Shown: positions 6,346-7,775 of the stretch, piece after piece
Layout of the letters: the number at the start of each line of letters is the position of its first letter
Position numbering within the stretch: the stretch's first letter is position 1
Assembly (NCBI GenBank): GCA_010027395.1
Contig: RGVD01000124.1
Location: 1 to 7,775, forward strand
Direction: 5' to 3'
Length of the DNA stretch: 7,775 nucleotides
Source: Bacteroidota bacterium
Lineage (GTDB): Bacteria > Bacteroidota > Bacteroidia > UKL13-3
Notes under the pieces: generated by a model
The model's input: only the letters and a program-made list of their open reading frames with translations
Database searches by the model: none
What the model was told of the DNA's origin: nothing
Position numbers and translations under genes: made by a program

Positions 6346-7775
6346 TTACAGGTAGTTTTATTTTAGATAAATTTTCAGCAATCTTTTTATTCAAGTCTGC
6401 TTCTTCGGAAATTTGTTTTTCTAATTCAGTTTTCAAAGAAGTAAAGCGTTCTACAAAATCAAAATCATCATCTTCATCAGCCAAGCCAACATATCTGCCA
6501 GGCGTTAAAACATAATTGAGTTTTGCTACTTCTTCAATGGTTGCCACTTTGCAAAAGCCCGCTACATCTTCATAATTTCCGTCTGGGTTTCTCCAGTTGT
6601 GGTAAGTGCCTGTAATAAGTTCAATATCCTCTTCGCTTAAATCTCTGTTTTTCCGGTTTATTAAGAAGCCCATATTTCTTGCATCAATAAACAAAATTTC
6701 ATTTTCACGCTTTCTAAAACCTCCGTTGGTTTTGTTTCGTGATAGAAACCATAAGCAAGCTGGTATTTGAGTATTTAAAAATAGTTTAGTTGGTAGGTTT
6801 ACAATGCAATCCACCAAACCTTTTTCTACTAATGCTTTTCTAATTTCGCCCTCGCCTGTTGTGTTGGTGGTCAATGCACCTTTAGACAAAACAAAACCTG
6901 CTTGCCCTGTTGGTGCTAAGTGATATAAGAAATGTTGTATCCAAGCATAGTTTGCGTTTCCTGTTGGTGGTGTTAGCTTTTCGCCTAATACTTTCCATCT
7001 TGCATCATCACGCAATAATTCGCCACTCCAATCGCTGTCGTTAAACGGTGGGTTGGCAATAATGTAGTCGGCTTTCAAATCTTTGTGAGCATCATTTAAA
7101 AAAGAACCTTCGTTGTTCCATTTTACATTACTGCTGTCAATGCCACGAATTGATAAATTCATTTTTGCCAAACGCCAAGTGGTTTGGTTACTCTCTTGAC
7201 CGTATATAGAAATGCGGTCGGCTGGGTTTAATGCCAAACCAACTTTGCCTTTTTGCTTATAATTGTCTTGATGCGATTTGATGAACTTTTCACTTTGGAC
7301 AAACATTCCACCGCTTCCGCAACAAGGGTCAAATACTCGTCCTTCATAAGGTTCAAGCATTTCAACCAATAATTTTACAACGCTTTGTGGTGTGTAAAAC
7401 TGTCCGCCTTTTTTGCCTTCTGCCAAAGCAAATTCGCCCAAGAAAAACTCAAATACTTGTCCTAATAAATCTTTGCTTTGTGCTTCCTTCGTTCCCAGAG
7501 TGGCTGAACCAACAAGGTTTACAAGTCCGCCCAAACTGGCTTTGTCCAGTTTTTCTTGTGCAAATACTTTTGGTAAAACTCCACGCAGAGATGGATTATC
7601 TTTTTCAATTGCGTCCATTGCATCGTCAATGTCTTTGCCAATGGTCGGCTGTGTTGCTCTTCCTTGTATGTATGTCCAACGAGCCATAACAGGAACAAAA
7701 AATATTTTGTCTGCCAAGTATTCGTTTTTGTCTTCGGGGTCTGCACCTTCACTTTTTTGAGCAACCAATTTTTGA
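6338..7775 (-). CDS. hsdM: Type I restriction-modification methyltransferase subunit HsdM (N-terminus cut by window edge)
   Basis: This is the modification subunit of a Type I system. It transfers a methyl group from S-adenosylmethionine to adenine N6, as part of the M2S complex and of the full R2M2S2-type nuclease. Counting from the TTG codon at 7768, the seen motifs are GQFYTP (about 122-127), the AdoMet-binding motif I DPCCGSGGM (147-155) and the catalytic motif IV NPPF (239-242), followed by a conserved YAWIQHFLYHL segment. The reading frame stays open through that TTG to the window edge. Homologues that I recall have roughly 50-60 more N-terminal residues (a helical domain) before the LVAQKSEGADPED segment, so TTG 7768 is not taken as the start and the gene is partial. 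The protein ends in LPVNA and its stop overlaps the next gene by 8 bases. The operon promoter must lie outside the window. Confidence 0.96.
   Translation of the reverse strand, partial: QKLVAQKSEGADPEDKNEYLADKIFFVPVMARWTYIQGRATQPTIGKDIDDAMDAIEKDNPSLRGVLPKVFAQEKLDKASLGGLVNLVGSATLGTKEAQSKDLLGQVFEFFLGEFALAEGKKGGQFYTPQSVVKLLVEMLEPYEGRVFDPCCGSGGMFVQSEKFIKSHQDNYKQKGKVGLALNPADRISIYGQESNQTTWRLAKMNLSIRGIDSSNVKWNNEGSFLNDAHKDLKADYIIANPPFNDSDWSGELLRDDARWKVLGEKLTPPTGNANYAWIQHFLYHLAPTGQAGFVLSKGALTTNTTGEGEIRKALVEKGLVDCIVNLPTKLFLNTQIPACLWFLSRNKTNGGFRKRENEILFIDARNMGFLINRKNRDLSEEDIELITGTYHNWRNPDGNYEDVAGFCKVATIEEVAKLNYVLTPGRYVGLADEDDDFDFVERFTSLKTELEKQISEEADLNKKIAENLSKIKLPVNA

Noticed and set aside
7766..7768. 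TTG at 7768 as the start of hsdM
   Set aside because: The frame is open upstream to the window edge, and the protein begins in the middle of a conserved segment, so the N-terminal helical domain is simply outside the window.

Overview
The window is almost entirely one minus-strand operon encoding a Type I restriction-modification system, with extra genes of the HEPN and nucleotidyltransferase type built into it. Reading in the direction of transcription (high to low coordinates) the order is: hsdM (methyltransferase subunit, N-terminus cut by the window edge), a HepT/HI0074-family HEPN protein, a fusion of an MNT nucleotidyltransferase (MntA/HI0073 type) with HsdS (specificity subunit), a DUF3644-like protein with a HEPN-type RX4H motif, and hsdR (restriction/translocase subunit). 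About 185 bases of non-coding, strongly strand-biased sequence follow hsdR.

The source is most likely a member of the Bacteroidota. Spot counts give roughly 40% G+C in the conserved hsd genes and about 30% in the variable parts. There are no convincing Shine-Dalgarno sequences before the starts, and the sequence after the operon is T/G-rich on the + strand with short recurring words of a kind I associate with Bacteroidota intergenic regions. This is an inference; there is no rRNA or other phylogenetic marker here.

The five genes are packed with an 8-base overlap (hsdM/hepT), an ATGA overlap (hepT/mnt-hsdS), a 3-base gap (mnt-hsdS/DUF3644) and another ATGA overlap (DUF3644/hsdR). They are therefore probably co-transcribed and translationally coupled, with the promoter upstream of hsdM and outside the window. 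HsdM, HsdS and HsdR should form the usual Type I complex: HsdS reads a bipartite target through two target-recognition domains, HsdM methylates adenine, and HsdR translocates and cuts unmodified DNA.

The unusual part is the wiring. The HepT-like protein has the complete RX4HXY RNase/AMPylation motif, and its expected antitoxin partner, an MNT domain with an intact GSX10DXD motif, is present only as the N-terminal 100 residues of HsdS. A toxin-antitoxin pair thus appears physically attached to the specificity subunit, and a second candidate HEPN protein lies between hsdS and hsdR. By analogy with the PrrC anticodon nuclease carried in the EcoprrI Type I operon, I infer a two-layer defence in which disturbance of the restriction complex could release an RNA-cutting toxin. 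Composition breaks at the HsdS domain borders and at the DUF3644/hsdR junction suggest that the variable pieces were assembled from different sources.
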